Source of the DNA: a virus
DNA length: 64,000 nucleotides
Direction: 5' to 3' (one strand)
IMG/VR virus record: IMGVR_UViG_3300030098_006570
Span: 84,085 to 148,084 of that record
Each line of letters opens with the position of its first letter. Position 1 is the stretch's first letter. The notes under the pieces are model-generated. The model was given only the letters and a program-made list of their open reading frames with translations. It made no database searches and was not told the origin of the DNA. A program made the translations under genes and the position numbers. Of the stretch, positions 43,068 to 51,295 are shown one piece after another.

Positions 43068-43469
43068 TTAGGTAAAGTCCTTAGGATCCCTATATTTTTG
43101 TCTTACCTTTTCAGATATCGGGATCGCTTCTCCATCACCGTCGATACGCACGAAGGTCATGGTGGTGCTCGCGACAGCTCGCTGGGTGCCGTTGTACACA
43201 GAGTGCCTTCTCGCCTCCATAGCCAGCGTTAGAGACGTTTTACCGACCTTGGCCACCTCTCCATATATCTTGATGATCTGACCGGGTCTGCAGGGCTTCT
43301 CGAAGGTCAATCCAGAAATATGTTTAGTGACCATTCGCGGAGTATCAGCAACCTGAGCAGCGTATGCAGCTGCGGCTTCGTCTAACCATGCGAGCATGAC
43401 ACCGCCGAAGAGGTTTCCGTGATATCCCACATCTTGTGTTTTCACAAAGTGGGTAGATATTAATTCCAT
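43068..43469 (-). CDS. YciA-like acyl-CoA thioesterase (hotdog fold)
   Basis: A 133-aa single hotdog domain. GNLFGGVMLAWLDEAAAAYA matches the helix and active-site Asp region of YciA/acot-type thioesterases, with KHISGLTFEKPCRPGQIIKI the following strand. It would hydrolyse acyl-CoA in the cytoplasm, changing fatty-acid or CoA pools. The stop codon abuts the ferredoxin ATG, and the start abuts the stop of a 58-aa coiled-coil gene. Confidence 0.85.
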   Translation of the reverse strand: MELISTHFVKTQDVGYHGNLFGGVMLAWLDEAAAAYAAQVADTPRMVTKHISGLTFEKPCRPGQIIKIYGEVAKVGKTSLTLAMEARRHSVYNGTQRAVASTTMTFVRIDGDGEAIPISEKVRQKYRDPKDFT

Positions 43470-43646
43470 TTATTTAGCTTTTTCGGGGGTAGACGATGCG
43501 CTCAAATCTTTGTTCACCTTTTTTACTTGCGCGCATTGGGTATTTTGACATAACTCGTTAACTTTAGCCTGTAGTTTTTCAATTTTTAAGCTCAAACTTT
43601 CCACCACAGTGGAAATTTCCAGTATAATTTTTTCTCTAGAGTCCAT
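43470..43646 (-). CDS. Small coiled-coil protein (58 aa)
   Basis: A 58-aa gene between the amidase and thioesterase genes, starting MDSREKIILEISTVVESLS and ending with the disordered Ser/Lys-rich STPEKAK. Residues 5-35 form a clear heptad pattern (ILEISTVVESLSLKIEKL). Its ATG lies inside the 3' end of the amidase gene (11-nt overlap) and its TAA touches the thioesterase ATG. The unbroken packing supports it as a real gene. Function unknown. Confidence 0.65.
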   Translation of the reverse strand: MDSREKIILEISTVVESLSLKIEKLQAKVNELCQNTQCAQVKKVNKDLSASSTPEKAK

Positions 43647-44253
43647 CTGCTTCGATCTCCTGTATCATCGCGAAGTGAGCATCAGCCACTGCCTGCCTCG
43701 TGAGGGGATCCAGTAACGCTGTGGCATCATCAAAATTAGTCATAAACCCATTCTCAGATAAGACTGCCGGCATATGAGTTTTTCGAAGAACGTAAAAGTT
43801 GGCCCATGTATCGTTACTCCGAATTCCTCGGTCGTAAAACACAGTAAGGTCGGCGAGCCAGCGTTGAAGACTTGTGGCTAATCGCTTGCCGGATCGACTC
43901 TTATAATGATAGAATGTGCATACGCCTTTGGCCTTATTGAAGTCACGTCCGTTTCCAAAAGCATTGGCATGCACCGAAACGTATATAGAATTGCGATTTT
44001 GACGATGAAGCTCGTTAGCTGTACGTACGCGGTGAGATAGTGGAATGTCTTTATTGGTGTTTACGATATCGGCACAATCAATGTTATGCTGTTTGCATAA
44101 CTCTATAACACGGTCCACCACATCGCGATTGAATTCTCCCTCATAAAGGACAGATCCATCAGGAAAGCGAGGGGATCGTTTTCCTGCGGTCTGGTAAACA
44201 CCGTTGATTATTCCGCCGTGTCCTGGGTCTAGGAGCCATGTGTGGCGCGACAT
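43636..44253 (-). CDS. N-acetylmuramoyl-L-alanine amidase endolysin (Amidase_3)
   Basis: A 205-aa zinc amidase. The ATG at 44253 has GGAGGAAAGACC before it; an in-frame GTG 15 nt upstream overlaps that site. Zinc and catalytic residues are visible: H12 in LDPGHGG, E in LYEGEFN, H in VSVHANA and E in SENGFM. It cleaves the amide bond between MurNAc and L-Ala and is the probable lysis enzyme. No signal peptide or cell-wall-binding domain is seen, so a holin is expected; the protein at 41770 is a candidate. Confidence 0.9.
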   Translation of the reverse strand: MSRHTWLLDPGHGGIINGVYQTAGKRSPRFPDGSVLYEGEFNRDVVDRVIELCKQHNIDCADIVNTNKDIPLSHRVRTANELHRQNRNSIYVSVHANAFGNGRDFNKAKGVCTFYHYKSRSGKRLATSLQRWLADLTVFYDRGIRSNDTWANFYVLRKTHMPAVLSENGFMTNFDDATALLDPLTRQAVADAHFAMIQEIEADGL

Positions 44254-44269
44254 TGGTCTTTCCTCCACT

Positions 44270-44770
44270 CTATAAATATTCTTTCCATTTCAAATTTCCT
44301 TTACCGATACGTTTTTTAATTATAGACCGATAGGAAGGTTTCTTCGGCGGCCGCATAAGAGTCACCGGCGCATTTTCGATCAAAAAATCACGTTTTTTCT
44401 GATTGCAAGCGTTGCATGCGGCAACAACATTGTCCCATGTATTAGCGCCTCCTTTGGAACGAGGCAAAACATGGTCGATCGTCAGGTCGCCTTCTCGGAA
44501 ATGTTTGGTGCAATATTGGCACCTATTTTCGTCCCGTAAAAGGATATTCTTGCGCGTACATGGCAAAGTAAAGAATTTTTCGTCAATATAGCGGAATAAG
44601 ACGATAACAGAGGGTATTTGAAACGCTTGTGTAGCCGAATGAACCCATTTATCGGTATATTCAGCAGCCCAGGCCTTTTTGAGCCATGTCAAAATGATTG
44701 CCTCCTCCCAACTAATCACTTCGATGGGTTTGAACGACGAATCGAGTTTTAGAACGGAAATGGTCTCCAT
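44270..44770 (-). CDS. HNH endonuclease
   Basis: A 166-aa protein. The HNH core lies at about residues 84-130: CQYC then LTIDHVLPRSKGGANTWDNVV and CNACNQKK, giving a zinc-bound beta-beta-alpha metal site. The N-terminal 75 residues (VLKLDSSFKPIEVISWEEAI) match the common family of free-standing bacterial and phage HNH proteins. It may be a homing nuclease or a DNA-processing enzyme near terminase-like functions. It is the first gene left of the divergent promoter region; 16 nt separate it from the amidase start. Confidence 0.88.
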   Translation of the reverse strand: METISVLKLDSSFKPIEVISWEEAIILTWLKKAWAAEYTDKWVHSATQAFQIPSVIVLFRYIDEKFFTLPCTRKNILLRDENRCQYCTKHFREGDLTIDHVLPRSKGGANTWDNVVAACNACNQKKRDFLIENAPVTLMRPPKKPSYRSIIKKRIGKGNLKWKEYL

Positions 44771-44878
44771 TTATCTCTAAGGTGGCACGACAGAGGGGCG
44801 CCCTCATTATAAATAGAAATTATTTTGTCGATAAAAGACGAGCGCCAAGAAAATACGCTAAAAAAACCAAAAAAGAGC

Positions 44879-44907
44879 TTGCCATCTGAATTTGGGTCAA
44901 TTATAAT
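44879..44907 (+). promoter_or_regulatory. Sigma70 promoter for the yeaH-spoVR-prkA operon
   Basis: TTGCCA at 44879-44884 and a perfect TATAAT at 44902-44907, separated by exactly 17 nt, point toward the only plus-strand genes in the window. Transcription would begin near 44914. The 189-nt gap (44771-44959) is the divergent space between the minus-strand HNH gene and this operon. It also holds an ATTATAAATAGA stretch at about 44808-44819 that could act on either strand. Confidence 0.75.
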
Positions 44908-44919
44908 ATGAAAGATCCT

Positions 44920-44935
44920 AAAACTAAACAGTTTT
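44920..44935 (+). other. 5'-leader hairpin before the yeaH-like gene
   Basis: AAAACT-AAAC-AGTTTT is a perfect 6-bp stem with a 4-nt loop, only a few bases after the predicted transcription start. Such 5' hairpins can protect mRNA from decay. No Shine-Dalgarno sequence is seen before the ATG at 44960, so the leader may matter for translation control. Confidence 0.45.
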
Positions 44936-44959
44936 GTCGGGCATCAAAGTAATTAGTAT

Positions 44960-46198
44960 ATGAGCGTATTCCGCAAACACAAATCAATTGTCGACCGAGC
45001 CGCCAGTGACCGAATTCGTCATAAAAAGAAAATTGAAAAGGCAATCAAAGATTCTATCAAAGACGTTATTGCTGAAGAATCTATCATTGGCCAAAATGGC
45101 AAGAAAAAGATCCGAATTCCGGTCCGGGGCATCAAAGAATATCGCTTTATCTACGGAAATAACGAAAATAACAAAACTGTAGGCTCCGGAGGGCAGCATG
45201 GACTGAAAAGAGGTCAAAAAATCGGTCAAAAACGGGCTGACAAGGCCAAAGGCCAAGGAACGGGTAAGGCCAGTAACGAAAAAGGTGACCAATACTATGA
45301 TGTAGAAGTTACATTGGAAGAATTGGCTGAATATTTGTTCGCAGATCTAGAATTGCCGGATTTAGAGAAGAAACAATTCAAATTTATCTCTCACGAGACC
45401 ATCAAACGCCAAGGATACCGCTTTCAAGGCATCCGTCCGCGCCTCTCCAAGAAAGAAACGCTCAAAAGGAAGATTCGACGTCAGAAAATGGCGGAAAAAG
45501 CCGGAACCTATGACCCCGAGAGCGACGATCGCTTCCCCTTTCACAAGGATGACCTAAAATATCACCATATCAAACCCAAAGTTAAAGAAAACAGCTCTGC
45601 CGTCATCTTTTTCCTCATGGATGTATCGGGATCCATGTCTCAAGACCGAAAATACCTGGCGAGGAGCTTCTTCTTCCTCTTGTATCAGTTCTTGAACCAC
45701 CGATATGAGAATGTGGAGGTAGTTTTTATCTCTCACTCCACAAATGCGGAGCGTGTGACTGAAGAAGACTTCTTTAAAGTAGGTACATACGGTGGTACAA
45801 TTGTTTCATCTGCCTTGAACCGCCAAATCGAAATCGTAGAAAAAGAATTTCATCCAAATACATGGAATATTTACACTTTTTACTGCGGTGATGGAGAAAA
45901 TTGGTCTTCGGACAATGAAAAATGCATAGATTTGTTCAAGCAGATCAAAGATATAAGCCAACTAACAGCTTATTGCGAGATTAACGAGCACTATGGCAAC
46001 TTCGCCGAGGAGGGAAGCAACGAAGTTATGCCAGATGGGTACCCGTGGCCCTCATTTTCAGCTTGGAAGCAGGAAGAAAAGGACAATCTGTGGTCCAAAC
46101 TCACTCCCATCTGCGACAATAAGTTCAAAAAAGTGATGATTGGTCATACCGATCACATTTGGAAGGCCTTCAAATCTCTATTTGGTGGAGGAAAGTAA
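44960..46198 (+). CDS. yeaH: YeaH/YhbH family protein (DUF444, VWA-like)
   Basis: A 412-aa DUF444 protein, close to the 427 aa of E. coli YeaH. The N-terminus SVFRKHKSIVDRAASDR is basic and the middle is Gly/Lys-rich. The VWA-like domain carries the metal-ion site DVSGSM at residues 221-226, then THYGGT-like GTYGGTIVSSAL. YeaH acts with the kinase YeaG (PrkA) in stress and nitrogen-starvation responses in enteric bacteria, and its partner genes follow directly. Driven by the sigma70 promoter at 44879. The ribosome site is weak. Confidence 0.9.
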   Translation: MSVFRKHKSIVDRAASDRIRHKKKIEKAIKDSIKDVIAEESIIGQNGKKKIRIPVRGIKEYRFIYGNNENNKTVGSGGQHGLKRGQKIGQKRADKAKGQGTGKASNEKGDQYYDVEVTLEELAEYLFADLELPDLEKKQFKFISHETIKRQGYRFQGIRPRLSKKETLKRKIRRQKMAEKAGTYDPESDDRFPFHKDDLKYHHIKPKVKENSSAVIFFLMDVSGSMSQDRKYLARSFFFLLYQFLNHRYENVEVVFISHSTNAERVTEEDFFKVGTYGGTIVSSALNRQIEIVEKEFHPNTWNIYTFYCGDGENWSSDNEKCIDLFKQIKDISQLTAYCEINEHYGNFAEEGSNEVMPDGYPWPSFSAWKQEEKDNLWSKLTPICDNKFKKVMIGHTDHIWKAFKSLFGGGK

Positions 46199-46200
46199 CC

Positions 46201-47508
46201 ATGAGTGACTGGACTGAAGCAGATTTGCTTCATTGGGATGAAAAAATCATCAGGATAGCGGAGGATTTAGGACTCGATTGGCATCCTATTGATTATGAGA
46301 TCATCGATTACCAAGAAATGCTCGGCGCCATGGCTTACACCGGTCTACCAACGCATTATCGGCACTGGTCATACGGCAAAGAGTACGAGCGTACGCATAC
46401 GCTTTATAATATGGGCCAAACAGGGCTACCTTATGAGATGATTATCAACTCAAATCCGTCTATCGCATACTTGATGAGAGAAAATGCGCTCTACATTCAC
46501 CTCTTGACGATGGCTCACTGCGTTGGTCACTCGGATTTTTTCAAACAGAACCGTATGTTTGCCGAAACTAACCCGGAAAACATAATTGATAGCTTCAAGT
46601 CTTCTGCTAAATACGTACGACAATTGATCGAAGACCCGTCTATTGGTATTGATAAGGTGGAAAATATCCTAGACGCTGCACATTCTATCAAATATCAGGT
46701 ACCGCGTTTTCCTGGGATCAAATACAAAAGCCGCGATGAATTGATAGCGCTCGAAAAAAAGAAGATGATCGAGAATCCAAACTATTCTCCCAATCTCTCT
46801 AAAAATCCCCTGAGGCCAGAGTATAACCTTCTTCGCTTTATAGCAGAACACAGCAAAGGTCTGGAGGAATGGGAGAGGAACCTTATTCTTATTGTTGAGG
46901 AAAGTTCGAAATATTTCATCCCCCAGGCGCTCACGAAGGTGATGAATGAGGGGTGGGCCTGTACAATTCACTACAAGATTATTAATGAGCTAAACTTACC
47001 GGATAAGCTTCACCTGCCGTTTATCAAGCTTCACAATCAGGTAGTACGACCCCATCTCGGCCAACTTAACCCCTATCATTTAGGCTTCAAATTGTTTGAG
47101 AAAATTATCGAGAAGCAGGGTATGGAAGAGGCCATGATAGTACGAGAAGTTCACAACGATATTTCCTTCCTACGGTTCTATATGGACCAAGAGTTTATGG
47201 AGGAAATGAATTACTTTACATACTCCTTCAAAAAAACACAAAAAAATATTACAATAGATGATATCTCCGATGAAGATGGGTGGGAAAAAGTAAGAGACGA
47301 GTTAATTAGGAATATAGGACTTAACCGCGTACCAGTTATTTACGTGGACGAAGTAGAAAGAGACAACTCCTTGTGTTTGGTCCACGAACACGATGGCCGC
47401 GATCTCGACCTAGCGTATGCCCGCAAAGTATTCGAGCATATAAACACTTTATGGAAAGATAATGTCACTTTGACAACAATCGTGGAAAACGAAATATGGG
47501 AGTTTTAA
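46201..47508 (+). CDS. spoVR: SpoVR family protein (YcgB-like)
   Basis: A 435-aa SpoVR family protein from ATG 46201, 2 nt after the yeaH stop, with GGAGGAAAGTAACC before it. Family features include DWHPIDYEIIDYQEM, PTHYRHWSYGKEYE and ALTKVMNEGWACTIHYKI. B. subtilis SpoVR affects spore cortex; elsewhere the family co-occurs with PrkA and DUF444, as here. E. coli YcgB is about 510 aa, so this version is shorter, mostly at the ends. Its biochemical role is unknown in any organism I know of. Confidence 0.92.
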   Translation: MSDWTEADLLHWDEKIIRIAEDLGLDWHPIDYEIIDYQEMLGAMAYTGLPTHYRHWSYGKEYERTHTLYNMGQTGLPYEMIINSNPSIAYLMRENALYIHLLTMAHCVGHSDFFKQNRMFAETNPENIIDSFKSSAKYVRQLIEDPSIGIDKVENILDAAHSIKYQVPRFPGIKYKSRDELIALEKKKMIENPNYSPNLSKNPLRPEYNLLRFIAEHSKGLEEWERNLILIVEESSKYFIPQALTKVMNEGWACTIHYKIINELNLPDKLHLPFIKLHNQVVRPHLGQLNPYHLGFKLFEKIIEKQGMEEAMIVREVHNDISFLRFYMDQEFMEEMNYFTYSFKKTQKNITIDDISDEDGWEKVRDELIRNIGLNRVPVIYVDEVERDNSLCLVHEHDGRDLDLAYARKVFEHINTLWKDNVTLTTIVENEIWEF

Positions 47509-47511
47509 ATC

Positions 47512-49446
47512 ATGACCACAACAAATAAGTTTCTAGAAAGGATTCAGGAGCACCGAGATCTCAAGAAGGTAGAAAAATTTGAAGGATACCTTGGTGATTA
47601 CCTGGCGCTTCTGGAGGATAATAAAGAAATTGCAGCCCTAGCACACAGGCGCCTGTATGACCAGATCATGTCCGAAGGGCTAACTGTTCTTGATGAGACA
47701 GATCATCGGTGCAATAAGATCTTTGATGGAGAAGAGGTTAAAATCTATAACTATTTTTCTGACCATTTCTTTGGAATGGAGCGGCCCCTAGAGAAGGTCA
47801 TGCGCTTCTTGCGCTCGGCAGCTATGAAAGGCGAAGAGAGTCGTCAGGTACTTTTACTTCTTGGTCCGGTAGGCGCAGGAAAATCCGCTCTTGTCGAGCA
47901 CATCAAGAGCGCCCTAGAACAGTGCGCTCCGGTTTTTGCATTAGACGGTTGCCCCATCCGCGAGGAGCCGCTTCATCTTATCCCTCGCTCACTGCGCGCG
48001 GAGTTTGAAGAGGAGTACGGCATCAAGATTGAAGGAGACCTTTGTCCAGTATGCCGGCACAGACTTATCAATGAGTTTGAAGGAGACTTCACGAAGTTCC
48101 CAATTACGCAGTCTTCCTTCTCTGTGCGAGGCCGCAAGGGTGTTGGGGTTGTTCCTCCCATGGATCCGAACACCCAGGATACAAGCCTTCTCATTGGCTC
48201 TGAGGATATTTCAAAGCTAGACCTGTATCCGGAGGACGACCCAAGAGTTCTTTCGCTCAACGGAGCGTTCAACGTTGGTAACCGAGGCATTGTTGAGTTC
48301 GTTGAGGTTTTCAAGAACGAGATTGAGTTCCTTCATACCATGATTACCGCCACCCAGGAGAAGAATGTTCCTTCCCCCGGTAAGCAAGCGATGATTTATT
48401 TTGATGGTGTCATTCTCGCTCACTGCAATGAAGCCGAGTGGAACAAGTTCAAGGCTGAACATACTAACGAAGCCATCCTTGACCGTATCGTGCGTGTTAA
48501 TGTTCCTTACACGCTTGAGTTCGAGCAGGAGGTCAAGATTTACAAGAAGCTAATTGGGCGCTCCGACTTCGATTCTCATATCGCCCCTCATACCCTTGAG
48601 GTTGCTGCGATGTTCGCGGTCCTCTCCCGCCTGAAGCCTTCCAACAAAGTCGATGCATTGACCAAGATGAAGATCTACAACGGTCAGGAGATTGTCGAGA
48701 AGGGTCTTATCAAGAAAGTGGACATCAAGGATCTCCGCGAAGAGGTTGAAGATGAGGGTATGACTGGTATCTCCACTCGTTTCATCATGAAGGCCATTGA
48801 TGCCGCCCTAGCTGATTCGTCCAAGAATATGATCACCCCCATATCGATTCGAGATGCACTAGTCAAACAGGTCAAGGAACAGATTGTCAACGCTGATGAC
48901 AGAAAGCATTTCCTTCAGTTCCTGCAGAAGACGCTTCACGAAGAATATCTTTCCATTCTTGAGAAGGAAATCACCAAGGCTTTCGTTACTGCCTATGAAG
49001 AGCAGGCAGAGTCCTTGTTCAACAACTACCTCGATCACGCCGAGGCTTACGTCAATAACACAAAGGTCAAGGATCGAGTAACAAACGAAGAGTTCGAGGC
49101 CGACGAAAAGTTTATGGCTAGCATCGAAGAGCAGATCGGTATCAAGGGCTCTGCGAAGAATAACTTCCGGGCTGATATCACTTCCTACATGTTTGCTAAG
49201 TTGCGTCGCGGGGAGTCAATTGATTGGCGATCCTATGGTCCTCTTAGAGAGGCAATCGAAAACAAGCTTGTTTCGTCGGTACGCGATATTTCTCGTATTG
49301 TCACCAAGAGCAAGAGTCGAGATGTAAAGCAGCAGAAGAAATTCAATGCGATGGTTGAAACTCTAATCGAAAATTATGGTTACAATGAAGACTCCGCCGA
49401 AGAAGTCATCAAGTTTGCGAGTAATAATCTATGGCGTGATTCGTAA
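47512..49446 (+). CDS. prkA: PrkA-type serine protein kinase (YeaG)
   Basis: A 644-aa protein, the same length as E. coli YeaG. It has an N-terminal AAA+ domain with Walker A GPVGAGKS (118-125), a Cys-containing CPVCRHRL insert (about 177-184) typical of the family, and a C-terminal kinase-like region (ISTRFIMKAIDAAL; ISIRDALV). PrkA proteins are AAA+ kinases linked to stationary phase, starvation and sporulation control. It follows spoVR by 3 nt and ends the plus-strand operon at a terminator. Codon use looks like that of the neighbours, so the operon may be long resident. Confidence 0.93.
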   Translation: MTTTNKFLERIQEHRDLKKVEKFEGYLGDYLALLEDNKEIAALAHRRLYDQIMSEGLTVLDETDHRCNKIFDGEEVKIYNYFSDHFFGMERPLEKVMRFLRSAAMKGEESRQVLLLLGPVGAGKSALVEHIKSALEQCAPVFALDGCPIREEPLHLIPRSLRAEFEEEYGIKIEGDLCPVCRHRLINEFEGDFTKFPITQSSFSVRGRKGVGVVPPMDPNTQDTSLLIGSEDISKLDLYPEDDPRVLSLNGAFNVGNRGIVEFVEVFKNEIEFLHTMITATQEKNVPSPGKQAMIYFDGVILAHCNEAEWNKFKAEHTNEAILDRIVRVNVPYTLEFEQEVKIYKKLIGRSDFDSHIAPHTLEVAAMFAVLSRLKPSNKVDALTKMKIYNGQEIVEKGLIKKVDIKDLREEVEDEGMTGISTRFIMKAIDAALADSSKNMITPISIRDALVKQVKEQIVNADDRKHFLQFLQKTLHEEYLSILEKEITKAFVTAYEEQAESLFNNYLDHAEAYVNNTKVKDRVTNEEFEADEKFMASIEEQIGIKGSAKNNFRADITSYMFAKLRRGESIDWRSYGPLREAIENKLVSSVRDISRIVTKSKSRDVKQQKKFNAMVETLIENYGYNEDSAEEVIKFASNNLWRDS

Positions 49447-49469
49447 CACTCCCAATCGAATGTATCGCC

Positions 49470-49503
49470 AAGGGGGCCCTTAGGGGTCCCCTTTCATTTT
49501 TTT
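49470..49503. terminator. Rho-independent terminator after prkA
   Basis: Stem AAGGGG (49470-49475) pairs with CCCCTT (49488-49493) around an inner CCCTTAGGG, followed by a T-rich run interrupted by CA. It ends the plus-strand operon. The convergent minus-strand gene stops inside the hairpin (TAA at 49480-49482), so it may serve both directions, though the A-tract needed on the minus side is weak. Confidence 0.7.
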
Positions 49504-49677
49504 ATCTTCTATAAGAACCAAGTTACCAAATTTTACCCATTGATACGTTTCTACCGGATGGGTGAATAAAACCCGCACCCAAGGTTCGTGGGGGCTAAGA
49601 TCAGAGAACACTTCGGTTACAATACCCATGGCTTGCGCGTTGGAATTTTTAAGTGTGACAAGATCCCCTGGCTTCAT
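49480..49677 (-). CDS. SH3/KOW-like small protein
   Basis: A 65-aa protein beginning MKPGDLVTLKNSNAQAMGIV with VRVLFTHP and ETYQWVKFGNLVLI, the strand pattern of a single SH3/KOW barrel. It belongs to the same type as the array at 61.3-64 kb. An ACTACTTAGTATATG sequence contains the start; there is no strong ribosome site. It converges on prkA through the shared terminator. Confidence 0.6.
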   Translation of the reverse strand: MKPGDLVTLKNSNAQAMGIVTEVFSDLSPHEPWVRVLFTHPVETYQWVKFGNLVLIEDKKMKGDP

Positions 49678-49705
49678 ATACTAAGTAGTTGTTCCACCGC
49701 GGATC

Positions 49706-50143
49706 CTAATGAAAGGTCTTATCATCGGGATCAGTAAAATTGACAAGCTGGGAGAGTGGATCCTGCGCCCCTAAATCGCCGCTGGTTGACAGTATAACAT
49801 CATGAGTTTTCATATCGACATAGACACTTACATGGTCGTCCATCTTGATGTCAAAATCTTGAGCTGTCAGTCGCAAGTCTCCCAGTTTGTGCACAATAAC
49901 GCTGACGAGGGTCCCGAGCATTGCCGGGCTGTTGTAATCCAAGGATTGATTCGCTCCAGGCCCCGGGGCGACATAAACGGAAGCTTTGTCGGCCATTTTT
50001 TTGGTTTCAACAAAAAGTGCTTCCAGTTCAGTGGCGATTAGGATATTTGTTTGTTCTTGTCGTTTGTTTTTATACCCCCACCAAGAAGCCACCACGAAAG
50101 TGATTGCCAGTACGATGCCTAAGATAATATTGAGAGTAAACAT
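49706..50143 (-). CDS. Membrane-anchored protein of unknown function
   Basis: A 145-aa protein with an N-terminal membrane helix (residues 4-24, IILGIVLAITFVVASWWGY), a basic stop-transfer (KNKRQE) and a soluble part of about 115 residues facing the cytoplasm by the positive-inside rule. No domain was recognised. 28 nt separate it from the SH3-like gene. It is preceded by a 239-nt stretch (50144-50382) in which I see only weak hydrophobic frames without usable starts. Confidence 0.55.
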   Translation of the reverse strand: MFTLNIILGIVLAITFVVASWWGYKNKRQEQTNILIATELEALFVETKKMADKASVYVAPGPGANQSLDYNSPAMLGTLVSVIVHKLGDLRLTAQDFDIKMDDHVSVYVDMKTHDVILSTSGDLGAQDPLSQLVNFTDPDDKTFH

Positions 50144-50382
50144 GGGTGGGTCTCCATGAATAATTAGTGACTGATCCGCGAATTTTTTCTCGCCAATTTT
50201 TCTTTGTTTCCAGGCACCCTAGAAGCGCGTTTTATACCGGATCCCTAGCAAGACCTCATACGAAAACAAACAAACGCTTATATGGACCCCCCAGCGGCTA
50301 CAGTCATGACCCACAGTGTAGAGACCAAACCCCGCAACGCAGCCAGCGTGACGAGAGAATCTAAGGAAGGGCAAAGGGAGCA

Positions 50383-50499
50383 TTACCAGATATGCGCCAC
50401 TATCCAAGCAGTACTACCGGCAATGATGGCGCAGCATACCCAAAAGATAGCCTCGGTCAACTCAGGATTTGAAGACAATACATTACGCATAATAGACAT
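50383..50499 (-). CDS. Possible small membrane peptide (38 aa)
   Basis: A 38-aa frame starting MSIMRNVLSSNPELTEAIFW with one membrane helix (about residues 15-34, ending IVAHIW). No good ribosome site. It is listed because it lies in a series of single-span peptides on this strand (50588, 50900) and nothing else occupies the space. Low confidence. Confidence 0.3.
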   Translation of the reverse strand: MSIMRNVLSSNPELTEAIFWVCCAIIAGSTAWIVAHIW

Positions 50500-50587
50500 A
50501 AGTAGAGAGCAGTATACCAGAAAGCCTCTAAAATATGTTGTGGACCTATGCACATGTTGTGCCAAAGCACAAAAAGGCCTGAAATTT

Positions 50588-50887
50588 CTACTGGGATTTT
50601 TTTCTCGGCCTTGTTTTGGCGACCTTCAAACGGTTTGCTCGGCCGCGCGCGCGAAGGGAGTCCTTTGGATATTTGGGGAAAGCTCTGAGGTATGCTTCCA
50701 GTACGTCGTCTGGATCTGGGAGTTCGTCTGGAATCTCCTCGAATCCCTGTTTATGAGTCGTATGATTAGGTTCGCCCTTAGAGGAGCTAGAGTCGCGACC
50801 AATCCTCCATGCGAAGTAGACCAACAGACCGCCAGGTATCAGTACCGCGGCTATAAACGCTAGCGCATGTACAAGGGGGTTGGCCAT
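50588..50887 (-). CDS. Small membrane protein
   Basis: A 99-aa protein from ATG 50887 (a GTG one codon earlier is also possible). One membrane helix at about residues 5-26 (VHALAFIAAVLIPGGLLVYFAW) is followed by a polar region with acidic DELPDPDDVLEAYLRAFP and a basic end (KTRPRKKSQ). No family recognised. It follows the 48-aa membrane peptide gene by 12 nt. Confidence 0.55.
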   Translation of the reverse strand: MANPLVHALAFIAAVLIPGGLLVYFAWRIGRDSSSSKGEPNHTTHKQGFEEIPDELPDPDDVLEAYLRAFPKYPKDSLRARGRANRLKVAKTRPRKKSQ

Positions 50888-50899
50888 CACGTTCCATAC

Positions 50900-51046
50900 C
50901 TACCGCTTGATCCTCTCTAGCAGCTGCCCCATATACTCTCCGAATGTGTCATTCACTGATGCTAGCGCTCCGAGAGCGGCAATTGCCCAAAGGAACGCCA
51001 AACTGCTTAGCGCTCCCACTATGATTATGTCATGTAAGTTGCTCAT
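50900..51046 (-). CDS. Small membrane peptide (48 aa)
   Basis: A 48-aa single-span peptide beginning MSNLHDIIIVGALSSLAFL and ending GQLLERIKR. The membrane helix covers about residues 6-30. The start at 51046 has a weak AGAG site. It is the first gene of a short run of membrane peptides toward 49.7 kb. Possible roles are superinfection exclusion or lysis timing, but nothing in the sequence decides. Confidence 0.5.
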   Translation of the reverse strand: MSNLHDIIIVGALSSLAFLWAIAALGALASVNDTFGEYMGQLLERIKR

Positions 51047-51295
51047 TATACTCTAACTATGTCTGAGTCTATCTATTCTCACTCAGAGGGTCGAAAAGTC
51101 CCGAAAATTGCCTGCGCGTTGTGAATGTACATAATCACCAGAATGACCCGGGTTAGTTGTATGGTACATATATTCGGCCCCGGCACGGGGGGAGGGGGGT
51201 CCCCCCATATGTCAAAATTTTGTGTTGTGATTATTGTGTGATTTGACACTCACGGCGTGAGTTGTTTGTGTGTGCGTAGTAACTCACGCGAATAC
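51047..51295. other. Intergenic stretch with G-run palindrome and inverted repeat
   Basis: No gene is seen in this 249-nt stretch. It contains G6-A-G6-T-C6 at 51187-51206, which can form a GGGGGG/CCCCCC hairpin, and the inverted repeat CTCACG-G-CGTGAG at about 51249-51261. CTCACG recurs at about 51283. No sigma70-like pair of boxes was found. The stretch separates the membrane-peptide genes from the early gene at 51353. Confidence 0.5.

Noticed and set aside
44270-44770. HNH gene as part of an intron or inserted element splitting a gene
   Set aside because: No flanking split-gene halves or inteins are seen; it is a stand-alone gene.
50219-50379. Small gene left of the 38-aa membrane peptide
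   Set aside because: The frame is open but has no ribosome site, mixed composition and no recognisable helix pattern.
51187-51206. G-quadruplex
   Set aside because: Only two G-runs are present and the adjacent C6 favours a hairpin, so a four-stranded structure within one strand is less likely.
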